In this document: positions 17,911 through 26,629 of the stretch, one piece after another
Layout of the letters: the number at the start of each line of letters is the position of its first letter
Numbering within the stretch: position 1 is the first letter of the stretch
Assembly (NCBI RefSeq): GCF_014656215.1
Contig: NZ_BNBZ01000019.1
Coordinates: 89,267 to 153,266 of the forward strand
Direction of reading: 5' to 3'
From: Streptomyces zaomyceticus
GTDB taxonomy: Bacteria; Actinomycetota; Actinomycetes; Streptomycetales; Streptomycetaceae
Length of the DNA stretch: 64,000 nt
Made by a program: the position numbers and the translations under genes
Notes under the pieces: model-generated
What the model was told of the DNA's origin: nothing
What the model saw: only the letters and a program-made list of their open reading frames with translations
Database searches by the model: none

Positions 17911-18558
17911 GTGGTGCTGATCAACCCCAACACCTCCACCGCCACGACCGCGATGATGACCGCCGTCGCCCGGCGCACCCTGGGCCGGGCCCTCGCCGTC
18001 CGGGGCGTCACCGTGTCCGGTGGACCGCGCATGCTCACCGACCCGGCGGCCCTGCGCGCCGCCGCCCCCGAGGTCCTCGCCGCCGGCCTCCGCGCCGCGG
18101 CCGGCGGCGACAGCGCCGCGCTCCTCGTCGCCGCCTTCGGCGACCCGGGCGTCGCGGAGCTGCGCGGGGCGACCGACCTGCCCGTCATCGGGCTCGGCGA
18201 GGCCGCCCTCACCGAGGCGGCCGCGGGCGGGACCCCCTTCGGCATCGCCACCACGACACCGCTTCTGGCCGACTCCATCACGGCCCAGGTGACGGCCCTC
18301 GGCCTCACCGACCGGTACACGGGCCTGCGGCTCACCCCGGGCACCCCCGAACACCTCTCCGCCCACCCCGAGTTGCTCCTCGACGCACTCGAACGGGCGG
18401 TCCGCGCCTGTGCGGAACGCGACGGGGCACGCGCCGTCGTGATCGGCGGCGGCCCGCTCGGCGAGGCCGCGGAGGAGCTCCGCTCCCGCTGCGCGGTCAG
18501 GATCGTGGCCCCGATCCCGGCGGCATGCCGGGCGATCGTCCGTCGGCTGTCCGGCTGA
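17911..18558 (+). CDS. Asp/Glu/hydantoin racemase-fold protein without catalytic cysteines
   Basis: This 215-residue protein has the hydantoin/allantoin racemase fold pattern: VVLINPNTSTATTAMM at the N-terminus, LLVAAFGDPGVAEL, LPVIGLGEAAL and AVVIGGGPLGEAAEEL. In two-cysteine members the first motif reads A-C-F and the second G-C. Here the positions are Ala75 and Gly180, so the standard two-base racemisation is not possible. Context (after a purine permease) suggests a role on allantoin or a related ureide, but the reaction cannot be named. The GTG at 17911 is the start closest to the family's usual beginning; no clear ribosome site is seen. The last 62 bp overlap the opposite-strand gene. 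Confidence 0.75.
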   Translation: MVLINPNTSTATTAMMTAVARRTLGRALAVRGVTVSGGPRMLTDPAALRAAAPEVLAAGLRAAAGGDSAALLVAAFGDPGVAELRGATDLPVIGLGEAALTEAAAGGTPFGIATTTPLLADSITAQVTALGLTDRYTGLRLTPGTPEHLSAHPELLLDALERAVRACAERDGARAVVIGGGPLGEAAEELRSRCAVRIVAPIPAACRAIVRRLSG

Positions 18559-19393
18559 CGCCCGCAGGCATCGCAGGCACCGGAGGCATCGCGGGCACCG
18601 GGGGTTCCGAGGGTGTCGGAGGTACGGCCGGCGGCGCGGGCGAAGAGGTCCTCGGCCGCGCGCCCGCTCGCCCCTCCACCGCGATCCGGCGCCGGCACTC
18701 GCCCTCCAGCGCGGGGTACGCGGCGGCGATCGCCTCGTACAGCCGCCGCCGCAGCAGCCGCTCGGCCTCACCGCGGCCCGTCTCCCCGTACAGCCCGTCG
18801 AGCAGCGCCTCGTAACGCGACAGCGCATGGCGCAGATAGCTCACCTGCCACCGCGCGAGCGCCCCGCGGGGCAGTTCGGCGGGGGTCTTCGACGGCGCCT
18901 CGGTACGAGCCTTCGGCGGCACCCCGGTGCGCGCCCCCGACGTCTCGGCGATGGCCACCTGCGGCGCGTCGCGGGCGCCCTTCGGCATCGCCTCCGTGGC
19001 AGGCCGGGGCGCGCCGGCGGGCGTCCCGGGGCTCCGCGCCCCCAGCAGTTGTCGATGGCGCACCGCCCGGCGCTCCAGTTCGGGCCCGGGAAGCCGGGGG
19101 ACCTCGATCGGTTCCGCGCGGATCGCGGCCAGGACGGCGCCACGGCGCCGCTCGGCGTACGCCGCGGCGGCCGAGGACCGGGCCGGGGAGAGCGTCGACG
19201 TCTCCGCGAACTCGGGTGTCCGCTCCACCGTTTCGACCCGGGCCAGGAGGTAGAGCCGCAGGGGCGCGAGGGACCAGCGACGCGGGTCGCGGCCCTGGAC
19301 GTCGGGCGTGCCGAGCAGGTCCCGGACCATCGTGTCGGTCCAGCCCCGGCGGCGAACCCCGGCGAGCGTCACATAGGTCGTACGGTCCGTCAT
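18497..19393 (-). CDS. Unrecognised protein, Pro/Ala-rich termini
   Basis: I do not recognise this 298-residue protein. The N-terminal ~60 residues (TYVTLAGVRRRGWTDTMVRD, then PLRLYLLARV) look like a short DNA- or protein-binding module of the kind found in Streptomyces hypothetical proteins. The middle is a charged, Pro/Ala-rich linker. Around 180-245 lies a helical segment, QVSYLRHALSRYEALLDGL and LLRRRLYEAIAAAYP. The tail is low-complexity Pro-rich. The ATG at 19393 has GGGGGA three bases upstream. Its 3' end overlaps the racemase-fold gene by 62 bp. Confidence 0.6.
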   Translation of the reverse strand: MTDRTTYVTLAGVRRRGWTDTMVRDLLGTPDVQGRDPRRWSLAPLRLYLLARVETVERTPEFAETSTLSPARSSAAAAYAERRRGAVLAAIRAEPIEVPRLPGPELERRAVRHRQLLGARSPGTPAGAPRPATEAMPKGARDAPQVAIAETSGARTGVPPKARTEAPSKTPAELPRGALARWQVSYLRHALSRYEALLDGLYGETGRGEAERLLRRRLYEAIAAAYPALEGECRRRIAVEGRAGARPRTSSPAPPAVPPTPSEPPVPAMPPVPAMPAGVSRTADGRSPGMPPGSGPRS

Positions 19394-19524
19394 GATTCCC
19401 CCAGATTCGACTACGGAGAGTGATGTTCTCAGTGAAGCGCACGCCACTGACAACGCCCTCTTGCCGGGGTCGTCCCGCCTGTGGGATATAGGTCCAGACC
19501 TTTCCGACGGACGGAGGCCGGATC

Positions 19525-20499
19525 GTGCACCCCCCACAACGCCCGCTCCCCGCAAGCCTGTTGATCACCCTCCTGCTCACGCTCGCCCTCACCGGGTGCT
19601 CGGCCGCCGCCGCCCCCGAGGTCGAGGACACCCGGGCCCCCACCATTCCCACCGGCGTCACCGCGACCGCGGGCAGCGCGAGCACCGTCCACGTGATGTG
19701 GAGCGCGGCCACCGACGACCGCGCCGTCACCGGATACGCGGTCTACAGCGAGGGACGCAAGGTCAGGACGCTCCCCGCCACCACCCTCATGACCGACGTC
19801 GTCGGACTCGCCCCCGCCACCGTCCACCGCTTCACGGTCCGCGCCCACGACGCCGCCGGCAACGTCTCGCCCCCGAGTGCCACCGTCACCGCGACCACCC
19901 TCCGCGCCGCCGCCGAGGACCGCACACCCCCCACCACGCCGTCCGCGCTCCGTGCCACCCCCGACGGCGGCCGTGCCGTCACCCTCCGCTGGTCCGCCTC
20001 CAAGGACGACACCCGGGTCACCGCCTACGACATCTACCAGGCCGACACCCGCATCCACACCGTCCCCGGCACCGCCACCACCGCCCACGTCACCGGACTG
20101 CGCCCCGGCACCGCCTACGCGTTCACCGTCCGCGCCCGCGACGCCGCCGAGAACTCCTCCGCGGACAGCGCCCCCGCCGACCTCACCACCGTCCCGTCCC
20201 CGGGCGCACCGGCGAACACGGCCCCCACCCGCCTCGCCGTCACCGCGGTCAGGAGCGAGATCACCGTCACCTGGACCCCACCGGACGCGGGCGCCCCGGT
20301 GACCCATCACGAACTCCACCTCAACGGCCGCTTCGCCACCACCATCATCTGGGGCACCACCCCGCCCCCCGGCCGCGCCACCTACACCTTCCCGGTCCAG
20401 GACCCCCCGGGCACCCGCTACACCGTCACCCTCCGCGCCCGGCTCCCCGACGGCACCTGGGGCGACTTCTCGGCACCCCGGACGGTGGTGGTGCGCTGA
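19525..20499 (+). CDS. Lipoprotein with three fibronectin type III domains
   Basis: This 324-residue exported protein starts with a lipoprotein signal and the lipobox LALTGC (Cys25), so it should be anchored to the outer face of the membrane. Three FN3 repeats follow, roughly residues 35-125, 130-225 and 230-324. They are recognised by TVHVMWSAATDDRAVTGYAV, TLRWSASKDDTRVTAYDIY and ITVTWTPPDAGAPVTHHEL. No catalytic domain is present, unlike most Streptomyces FN3 proteins, which are glycanases. A binding or adhesion role is possible. The GTG at 19525 follows ACGGAGG. Confidence 0.85.
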   Translation: MHPPQRPLPASLLITLLLTLALTGCSAAAAPEVEDTRAPTIPTGVTATAGSASTVHVMWSAATDDRAVTGYAVYSEGRKVRTLPATTLMTDVVGLAPATVHRFTVRAHDAAGNVSPPSATVTATTLRAAAEDRTPPTTPSALRATPDGGRAVTLRWSASKDDTRVTAYDIYQADTRIHTVPGTATTAHVTGLRPGTAYAFTVRARDAAENSSADSAPADLTTVPSPGAPANTAPTRLAVTAVRSEITVTWTPPDAGAPVTHHELHLNGRFATTIIWGTTPPPGRATYTFPVQDPPGTRYTVTLRARLPDGTWGDFSAPRTVVVR

Positions 20500-20630
20500 C
20501 GTGTTCGACCGGGGCGTCGGACCGTCACATCTCGGCCCGCCGTCTCCCCGCCGGGGGATTCCGCCCCTGATTCAGCCCCGTCGCCTGCGTCGTACGCCCG
20601 ATTCGTCCCCGCCGAACTACCCTGGGAAGC

Positions 20631-22421
20631 GTGGCCGAGACCGTTCTCACCAACACCGGGCTCGACAGCTTCCTCGACGGAGCACCCGAGCGCCGCGATC
20701 CCGTTTTCGTGCGTGCCGCCGAAGCGGTGCTGGGCCTGTTGGCCCTCCGAGGGGCCGACCGGGAGAGCGGGGTGCCCGAGCCCACGCCCGGTCTGGTCCG
20801 ACAGCTCCTGGTCGAGGACCTGCCGACGTTCGTCTACGCCCCGCCCGGAACGCTCGCCGCCTACCCCGCCGTCGTCGGGCGTCTCGCGGCGCGCTTCGAC
20901 GGAGAACGGGGGGAGCGCGTCGCCGTCGCGCTCGGCGAGACCACCGGCGACTTCGAGCGGGCCATGACCGACCCCGGGAACCTCACCTGGCACCGCTGGT
21001 ACGCCTCGCTGCTGCGCACCTGCGGCGCCGACCTCGCCGACCCCGAGGACGTCCGGCGCCGCCTCGCAGCCCTCGACGGGGCGCCGCTGCCCGACGGTGT
21101 CCACCGGGCCGACCTGATGGGGCGGACGGCGCTCGCGGACGTCCTGCTCTCCGAGGCCCTCACACGCGCGTACGTACGGGATGCCGAGGCGCCGCCCGCC
21201 GCCGGGCCGCTGCTCACCGACCACGCCGTCGCGACCGGGATCGCGCAGGTGGCCGCCGCCCTCCAGGACCGGTGGACCGCCGCCGGGCTGGCCGAACAGC
21301 TCGCCGGGCCGTACGCGCGCTTCGCGCCCGGGCCCGACGCCTTTCCGCACCTCGTCCTGGCCGACGCCCTTCTGGACGAGCACCTGGACCACTACGGGGA
21401 CGTCGCCCTCCCCGTACCCCCGCCGCCCGCCGTCGAGGCCGGGCCCTTCGAGGCGGACGCGGACGCCCTCATCGCCGCCGTCGAGGAGCTGACGGAGGAG
21501 GAGTTCGAGCCGTACGGCGGGGAGGCCCCGCATCTGCTGTACGTGGTCTACCGGCGCGGCTGTTCGGCCGAGTCCGTCGCCCGCAAGGCCGCCGAGTACG
21601 AGGACTGGGCCGTCGATCCGGACCTGGAGGACGTGCCCGTACCCGTACCGGCCGAGGTGCCGCCCGGGCCGTACACGCCCCCGCCCCTGCCGGAGCTCGT
21701 GCGACTCGTGGGCGCGGCGGACCTGACCGAGGCCGACCGGGCCCGGCTCGAAGGACCCGCCCGCGACCTGGCCGTCGTCGTGGACCGGCTCGCCGCCACC
21801 GGCCTGGTCTTCCGTGCCGGGGACGCCTTCGGGCTCACCCCGCGCGGTGCCGGGGTCGTGCGCTATCTGCTCGGGGTGCGGGGGATCGCCGCCCCCGACG
21901 TCACCGAGGTCACGGGATGGGCCGCGCCCGACGTCGTGGCCGCCGCCGGTGGCTGGCCGGCCTCCGTCGCCTCGTGCGTGCTCGCCGACTGGCTCCACGC
22001 GCGCGGGGACGGCTCCGACGCCTGGTCCCAGCTGCTCGCCGCGCTCGGCACCGTCCACGCCGGCACCTCCGACGCCGCCGCCGTCCGTGGGCTCTTCGCC
22101 GCCCTGGACACCTCCACCGCCCCGCCCGACGCCCTGCGGGGCGCCCTGCGCGACCCGGTGGTCGGCGCGTACGCCCATCAGGCCCTGCGGGGGCGGGGCG
22201 AGCCCTCCGACCTGATCCAGGTACGGATCTCGGCGCGGGCGCTGTTCCTGCTCGACGCGCTGCCGGCCAAGCAGGGGCCCCTGGAGTCCCGCCGTACCGC
22301 CTTCGACACGGCGGCCGCGTCCTGGCCGGGCGGTTCCGCCGCCCTGGTCCGGGCGATGGCCGCGGCCGACCGGCATGAGACGGAGCGGGTGCTCGGCCCG
22401 CTCGGTCTCGTCCCGCACTGA
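20631..22421 (+). CDS. Large conserved hypothetical cytosolic protein
   Basis: I do not recognise this 596-residue protein. It has no signal peptide and no membrane segment, is rich in Ala, Asp and Glu, and looks mostly helical. A Pro-rich insert near residues 325-350 separates two halves. A segment at ~375-410 (VVVDRLAATGLVFRAGDAFG and LTPRGAGVVRYLLG) resembles a winged-helix wing without a clear recognition helix. The GTG at 20631 follows GGGAAG. It is a single-gene unit ending at a strong bidirectional hairpin. Codon use is typical of the window, so it is a real gene. Confidence 0.7.
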   Translation: MAETVLTNTGLDSFLDGAPERRDPVFVRAAEAVLGLLALRGADRESGVPEPTPGLVRQLLVEDLPTFVYAPPGTLAAYPAVVGRLAARFDGERGERVAVALGETTGDFERAMTDPGNLTWHRWYASLLRTCGADLADPEDVRRRLAALDGAPLPDGVHRADLMGRTALADVLLSEALTRAYVRDAEAPPAAGPLLTDHAVATGIAQVAAALQDRWTAAGLAEQLAGPYARFAPGPDAFPHLVLADALLDEHLDHYGDVALPVPPPPAVEAGPFEADADALIAAVEELTEEEFEPYGGEAPHLLYVVYRRGCSAESVARKAAEYEDWAVDPDLEDVPVPVPAEVPPGPYTPPPLPELVRLVGAADLTEADRARLEGPARDLAVVVDRLAATGLVFRAGDAFGLTPRGAGVVRYLLGVRGIAAPDVTEVTGWAAPDVVAAAGGWPASVASCVLADWLHARGDGSDAWSQLLAALGTVHAGTSDAAAVRGLFAALDTSTAPPDALRGALRDPVVGAYAHQALRGRGEPSDLIQVRISARALFLLDALPAKQGPLESRRTAFDTAAASWPGGSAALVRAMAAADRHETERVLGPLGLVPH

Positions 22422-22451
22422 GACCCGGGTACGCCGAGGGACGCTCCGGCC

Positions 22452-22485
22452 GGTACAGGTGCCGACGCGTGTCGGCACCTGTACC
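22452..22485. terminator. Bidirectional hairpin terminator
   Basis: A perfect 15-bp stem (GGTACAGGTGCCGAC) with a GCGT loop lies between the convergent genes ending at 22421 and 22494. Confidence 0.85.
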
Positions 22486-22493
22486 GAGGTGCG

Positions 22494-23639
22494 TCAGCCC
22501 GTCGTGAGGTACATCCCCGACGGCCCCGCCCCCGCCGTGTTCCGGCAGCTGTGGTTTCCGGTCGGGCGGGCGTGGACCAGCGCCAGACAGCGGCCGAGGG
22601 CCTGCTGGCCGTAGGCGTTCGGGTGCATGGACTCCTGGACGAGTCCCTGCGTGCTCTGGCTGTCGATCCAGCGCGCCCACTCGCTGCTCGTCCCCGACGC
22701 CGGCGCGGTCGAGGTCACCTGACGGCTCGCCCTGGCGCACACCTCACGCCCCTGGAGGGCGTCCCGCAGGTCCATGAACTGCACGCCCTTGGCCGCCGCG
22801 ACGCCCTTCAGCCGGTTGGCGAGCTGGGGGACGAGGGAGTCGCGGGCCCAGTCGGAGTCGGCGTTCCAGAAGGGGCAGCCGCCCGTGTTGGTACGGGACC
22901 AGCCGCTCTCGACGTACCGGTTCTCGGAGGAGCGCGGGATGGGGGAGGGGTACGACTGGAGGACGATCCGGTAGTCGGAGGCGCTGTATCCGGCGCCCGT
23001 CATGACCGCGCGGATCTCGTCGACCGAGCGGCCGACGTCCGCCATGACGCCGTCGATCCTGGCGTCGACCTCACCCTGCTGGTCGTCGTGGCAGTACGAG
23101 TACCAGACGATGTAGTCGGTCGCGCAGGCTCTGATGATGTCGGCGAAGCCGAGGTCGTTGCCGCCGACGGACAGCGCGATCAGCTCCACGTCGTGGGAGG
23201 CGGCCACGGCCGCCAGCTGGTCGGCCTGGGGCGCCTCGCCGCGGTAGGCCTGGCCACCCTGCGAGGCGCGGAAGACGTTCTTCGTGGTCGCCCCGGAGCA
23301 GGCCAGGTTGATCAGGGAGCTCGCGATCGGCCCGGCGCTCCTGACCTCGGCGGTGTCCGAGCGGTGACAGCCGCCCGCGGTGGTGCCGTACACCCGGGAC
23401 GGGTCGTAGGCGCTGCCCGTCCAGGCCCGGTCGGTGCCGTTGCGGCTGCCGGAGTTGGTCAGGCTGTTGCCGAGCCAGCGGCCGGCCTCGCCGGAGATGT
23501 AGCTGTCGCCCATGGTGACGACGGCGGTGGGACCCGTGCCGGGGGAGGCGTGGGCGGCGGGGGCGGCGACGGAGGCGAGCCCGGCGGCGGTACACAGTGC
23601 CAGGAGTGCGCGCAGCGCACGGTGGGGGGTCGAAGGCAT
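22494..23639 (-). CDS. Secreted SGNH-family lipase/esterase
   Basis: This 381-residue exported hydrolase has a signal peptide ending around AAPAAHA (residue ~31). The SGNH blocks are GDSYISG with the nucleophile Ser46 (block I), ALSVGGNDLGF (block III) and SMHPNAYGQQAL with the catalytic His (block V). Cysteines spaced through the mature part suggest several disulfides. It resembles the Streptomyces GDSL lipase/phospholipase secreted family. The ATG at 23639 follows GCAGGAG. It is a single-gene unit with its own promoter region to the right and a hairpin terminator to the left. Confidence 0.92.
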   Translation of the reverse strand: MPSTPHRALRALLALCTAAGLASVAAPAAHASPGTGPTAVVTMGDSYISGEAGRWLGNSLTNSGSRNGTDRAWTGSAYDPSRVYGTTAGGCHRSDTAEVRSAGPIASSLINLACSGATTKNVFRASQGGQAYRGEAPQADQLAAVAASHDVELIALSVGGNDLGFADIIRACATDYIVWYSYCHDDQQGEVDARIDGVMADVGRSVDEIRAVMTGAGYSASDYRIVLQSYPSPIPRSSENRYVESGWSRTNTGGCPFWNADSDWARDSLVPQLANRLKGVAAAKGVQFMDLRDALQGREVCARASRQVTSTAPASGTSSEWARWIDSQSTQGLVQESMHPNAYGQQALGRCLALVHARPTGNHSCRNTAGAGPSGMYLTTG

Positions 23640-23956
23640 GGCTGTGCTCCTGCGGTACGCAGTGACGTGGGGGACAGCCGCCGGCCGGTGGCATGGCGGA
23701 ATCTGTCACCCCCCGGCTTATTACCGCTAGGTAGCTGCATATCTCGGTTCCGTCACGTCCCCTGTGGACCCACAGGAACGGAGGTGGGGAGCGGGCCGGG
23801 CGGGGGCGGGGGAGCGGCCGGGAACGGGGGCGGGGAGCGGGCCGGGAACGGAGACAGGGCCCCGCCTCCGGTGCTGTGCGACACCGGGGACGAAGCCCTG
23901 TCCTGATGCTGTCCGACCGCTGTGCGGGCTGCCGGGTCAGCCGTACTCCTCCGAGG
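23640..23956. other. Intergenic region between lipase start and malate synthase end
   Basis: This 317-bp region carries the lipase promoter on the minus strand; no hexamers are convincing. It includes a CCTGTG/CACAGG hairpin at 23761-23776 and imperfect GGGGAGCGGGCCGGG-type direct repeats at about 23787-23850. No coding frame is supported. Confidence 0.4.
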
Positions 23957-25588
23957 TCAGCCGACCAGCTGCTCGTACGCCGGCAGCGTCAGGAAGTCCG
24001 CGTAGTCCGCGTCGAGCGAGACGTGCAGCAGCAGGTCGTGGGCCTGCTGCCACTTGCCGGCCGCGAAGGCCTCCTCGCCGATCTCGGCGCGGATCGCGTC
24101 CAGTTCCTCGGCGGCGACCTTGCGGGCCAGCTCCGGGGTGGCCTTCACGGTCTTTCCGCCGTGCTCGAATTCGACACCCGCGTTGATCCACTGCCAGATC
24201 TGCGAGCGCGAGATCTCGGCGGTGGCCGCGTCCTCCATCAGGTTGAAGATGGCGACGGCGCCGAGGCCGCGCAGCCACGCCTCGATGTAGCGCGTGCCGA
24301 CCTGCACGGCGCTCACCAGGCCCGCATAGGTGGGCCTGGCGTCCAGCGAGTCGATGGCGATGAGGTCGCCGGCCGCGACGGACACGTCCTCGCGGAGGCG
24401 GTCCTTCTGGTTCGGCTTCTCGCCGAGGACGGCGTCGAAGGAGGCCATCGCGATCGGGACCAGGTCGGGGTGGGCGACCCAGGAGCCGTCGAAGCCGTCG
24501 CCGGCCTCGCGGTCCTTGTCGGCCTTGACCTTCTCGAAGGCGACCTTGTTGACCTCGGCGTCCTTGCGGGACGGGATGAACGCCGCCATGCCGCCGATCG
24601 CGTGCGCGCCGCGCTTGTGGCAGGTGCGCACGAGGAGTTCGGTGTACGCGCGCATGAACGGGGCCGTCATCGTGACCGCGTTGCGGTCCGGCAGGACGAA
24701 CTTGGGCCCGCCGTCACGGAAGTTCTTGACGATGGAGAAGAGGTAGTCCCAGCGGCCGGCGTTGAGCCCGGCGGCGTGGTCGCGGAGCTCGTAGAGGATC
24801 TCCTCCATCTCGTACGCGGCCGTGATCGTCTCGATGAGGACCGTGGCGCGGACGGTGCCCTGCGGGATGCCGACGTAGTCCTGGGCGAAGACGAAGATCT
24901 CGTTCCAGAGGCGGGCCTCCAGGTGGGACTCCGTCTTCGGCAGGTAGAAGTACGGACCCTTGCCGAGGTCGATCAGACGCTGGGCGTTGTGGAAGAAGTA
25001 CAGCCCGAAGTCGACGAGCGCACCCGGCACCGGGCGGCCGTCGAAGGTGAGGTGACGCTCCTCCAGGTGCCAGCCGCGGGGCCGCATGACGACCGTGGCC
25101 AGCTCGTCGGCGGGCTTGAGGGCGTACGACTTGCCCGAGCGCGGGTCCGTGAAGTCGATCTTCCGGTCGTACGCGTCGATCAGGTTGACCTGGCCCAGGA
25201 CCACGTTCTCCCAGGTCGGCGCGGAGGCGTCCTCGAAGTCGGCGAGCCAGACGCGCGCGCCGGAGTTGAGCGCGTTGATCGTCATCTTGCGGTCGGTCGG
25301 GCCGGTGATCTCGACACGGCGGTCGTTCAGGGCCGCCGGGGCCGGCGCGACCTTCCAGGAGTCGTCGGCGCGGATCGCGGCGGTCTCCGGGAGGAAGTCC
25401 AGGGTGGAGGTGCGGGCGATCTCGGCGCGACGCTCCGCTCGGCGGGCGAGGAGCTCGTCCCGGCGCGGGGTGAACCGCCGGTGCAGTTCGGCGACGAAGG
25501 CCAGGGCGGCCTCGGTGAGCACCTCTTCCTGACGCGGCAGGGGCTCGGCATCGACGACGGCCAGGGGGGACGGCGCTGGTGCGGACAT
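23957..25588 (-). CDS. aceB: Malate synthase A
   Basis: This 543-residue enzyme condenses glyoxylate with acetyl-CoA to malate, the second route for glyoxylate from allantoin. Family signatures include RPRGWHLEERHL, PKTESHLEARLWNEIFVFAQ, VLIETITAAYEMEEILYEL with catalytic acidic residues, and NLMEDAATAEISRSQIWQW with the catalytic-base Asp. Length is typical of form A. The ATG at 25588 follows GAAGGAAG. Its promoter region contains both operator types of the purine regulon, consistent with induction during purine breakdown as well as any glyoxylate-shunt role. Confidence 0.96.
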   Translation of the reverse strand: MSAPAPSPLAVVDAEPLPRQEEVLTEAALAFVAELHRRFTPRRDELLARRAERRAEIARTSTLDFLPETAAIRADDSWKVAPAPAALNDRRVEITGPTDRKMTINALNSGARVWLADFEDASAPTWENVVLGQVNLIDAYDRKIDFTDPRSGKSYALKPADELATVVMRPRGWHLEERHLTFDGRPVPGALVDFGLYFFHNAQRLIDLGKGPYFYLPKTESHLEARLWNEIFVFAQDYVGIPQGTVRATVLIETITAAYEMEEILYELRDHAAGLNAGRWDYLFSIVKNFRDGGPKFVLPDRNAVTMTAPFMRAYTELLVRTCHKRGAHAIGGMAAFIPSRKDAEVNKVAFEKVKADKDREAGDGFDGSWVAHPDLVPIAMASFDAVLGEKPNQKDRLREDVSVAAGDLIAIDSLDARPTYAGLVSAVQVGTRYIEAWLRGLGAVAIFNLMEDAATAEISRSQIWQWINAGVEFEHGGKTVKATPELARKVAAEELDAIRAEIGEEAFAAGKWQQAHDLLLHVSLDADYADFLTLPAYEQLVG

Positions 25589-25715
25589 GAACTGTCACTT
25601 CCTTCAGCGGACTTCACGGGCGTGCCAGGCGGCCGCCGGGCGTCGCGCGGGACGGCACGGAGTGCCGCAGGCGCCGAGATACGGCCGCGAGCGCCCTCTG
25701 AACTAGCAGGCGCTT

Positions 25716-25769
25716 CTGAACAGTGGATACTAGTTTCCTCATGGTGGAAGTTCAATGGTTTGTTGATGT
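25716..25769 (-). promoter_or_regulatory. aceB promoter with both palindrome types
   Basis: On the minus strand TTGAAC (25757-25752), 17 bp and TAGTAT (25734-25729) form a promoter. Box TTCCTCATGGTGGAA (25737-25751) fills the spacer. A degenerate copy, TTCTGAACAGTGGAT (25716-25730), starts 21 bp away and overlaps the -10. The 17-bp element TTCAATGGTTTGTTGAT (25753-25769) covers most of the -35. Confidence 0.6.
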
Positions 25770-25815
25770 CGAGATTCTCCGGATCGACACAACATGGCGC
25801 TGGGTGCCATCGCCT

Positions 25816-26442
25816 TCACTCCAGGTGCGCCAGATCGGCCTCCGTGTCGATGTCGTAGGGCTCGGCCACATCCGAACAGTCCACCGGCGTGATCGCATCC
25901 CGGTGCGCCGCCAGATAGTCCCGCGCGCCCCGGTCGCCCACCGCCAGCTCGGCGATCCCCGCCCAGTGCCCGGCCCCGAAGAGCACCGGATGCCCCCGCT
26001 GCCCGTCGTACGAGGCGGCCGCCAGCGAATCGCGCGACGTGTACGCCGCCCGCACCCGGCCCACCGCCTCCGCCCCGATCCCCGGCTGGTCCACCAGCAG
26101 GACCAGCGCCGCGTCCACCCCGCGCCCGTCGGCGGCCAGCGAGGCGAGCCCGGCCCGCAGCGAGGAACCCATCCCCTCGGCCCACTCCGGGTTGTCCACC
26201 AGCACGCACCCGGGCAGCTCCGCCCGCTCCCGTACGGCGCCGGCCGACGCGCCGAGCACCACGTGCACCACCTCGCAGCCGGCCGCGCGCAGCACCCCCA
26301 CCGCGTACTCGACGAGCGGGCGCCCGCGGTGGGAGAGCAGTGCCTTGGGCCGTCCGCCGAGCCGCCGCCCGCCGCCGGCGGCGAGCAGGAGACCCGCGAC
26401 CACGGGTGCGCGGACATCGGTTCGATCATGCGCAGTTGTCAT
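25816..26442 (-). CDS. MocA/MobA-like nucleotidyltransferase
   Basis: This 208-residue protein has the nucleotidyltransferase motif GLLLAAGGGRRLGGRPKAL near the N-terminus and the VLLVDQPGI motif typical of molybdenum-cofactor cytidylyltransferases. Such enzymes make the dinucleotide form of the cofactor needed by xanthine dehydrogenase-type hydroxylases. No such dehydrogenase is in the window, but the purine context fits. The ATG at 26442 is used; an ATG six codons upstream (26460) is equally possible because neither has a clear ribosome site. Confidence 0.8.
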   Translation of the reverse strand: MTTAHDRTDVRAPVVAGLLLAAGGGRRLGGRPKALLSHRGRPLVEYAVGVLRAAGCEVVHVVLGASAGAVRERAELPGCVLVDNPEWAEGMGSSLRAGLASLAADGRGVDAALVLLVDQPGIGAEAVGRVRAAYTSRDSLAAASYDGQRGHPVLFGAGHWAGIAELAVGDRGARDYLAAHRDAITPVDCSDVAEPYDIDTEADLAHLE

Positions 26443-26461
26443 GGGGACTGCATACCGCATC

Positions 26462-26494
26462 GGGCGGAATCACACGGTCGCCTGAATTCCGCCC
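26462..26494. promoter_or_regulatory. Inverted repeat upstream of the MocA-like gene
   Basis: GGGCGGAAT (26462-26470) and ATTCCGCCC (26486-26494) are perfect arms 15 bp apart, 20-52 bp upstream of the MocA-like start. It may be an operator for that gene. Confidence 0.45.
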
Positions 26495-26629
26495 TCGGAG
26501 GGTGGCGCGCCGGGGTGGCGAAGGAGTTAACTGACCGCGACTCACGGCGCCCGACCATCGTCCGACGGGTCGGCTCGGAGTGTTCGGAGTGTGGAGTTCT
26601 GCGCACAGTGTCGTGCGAGGGGGAGAACC

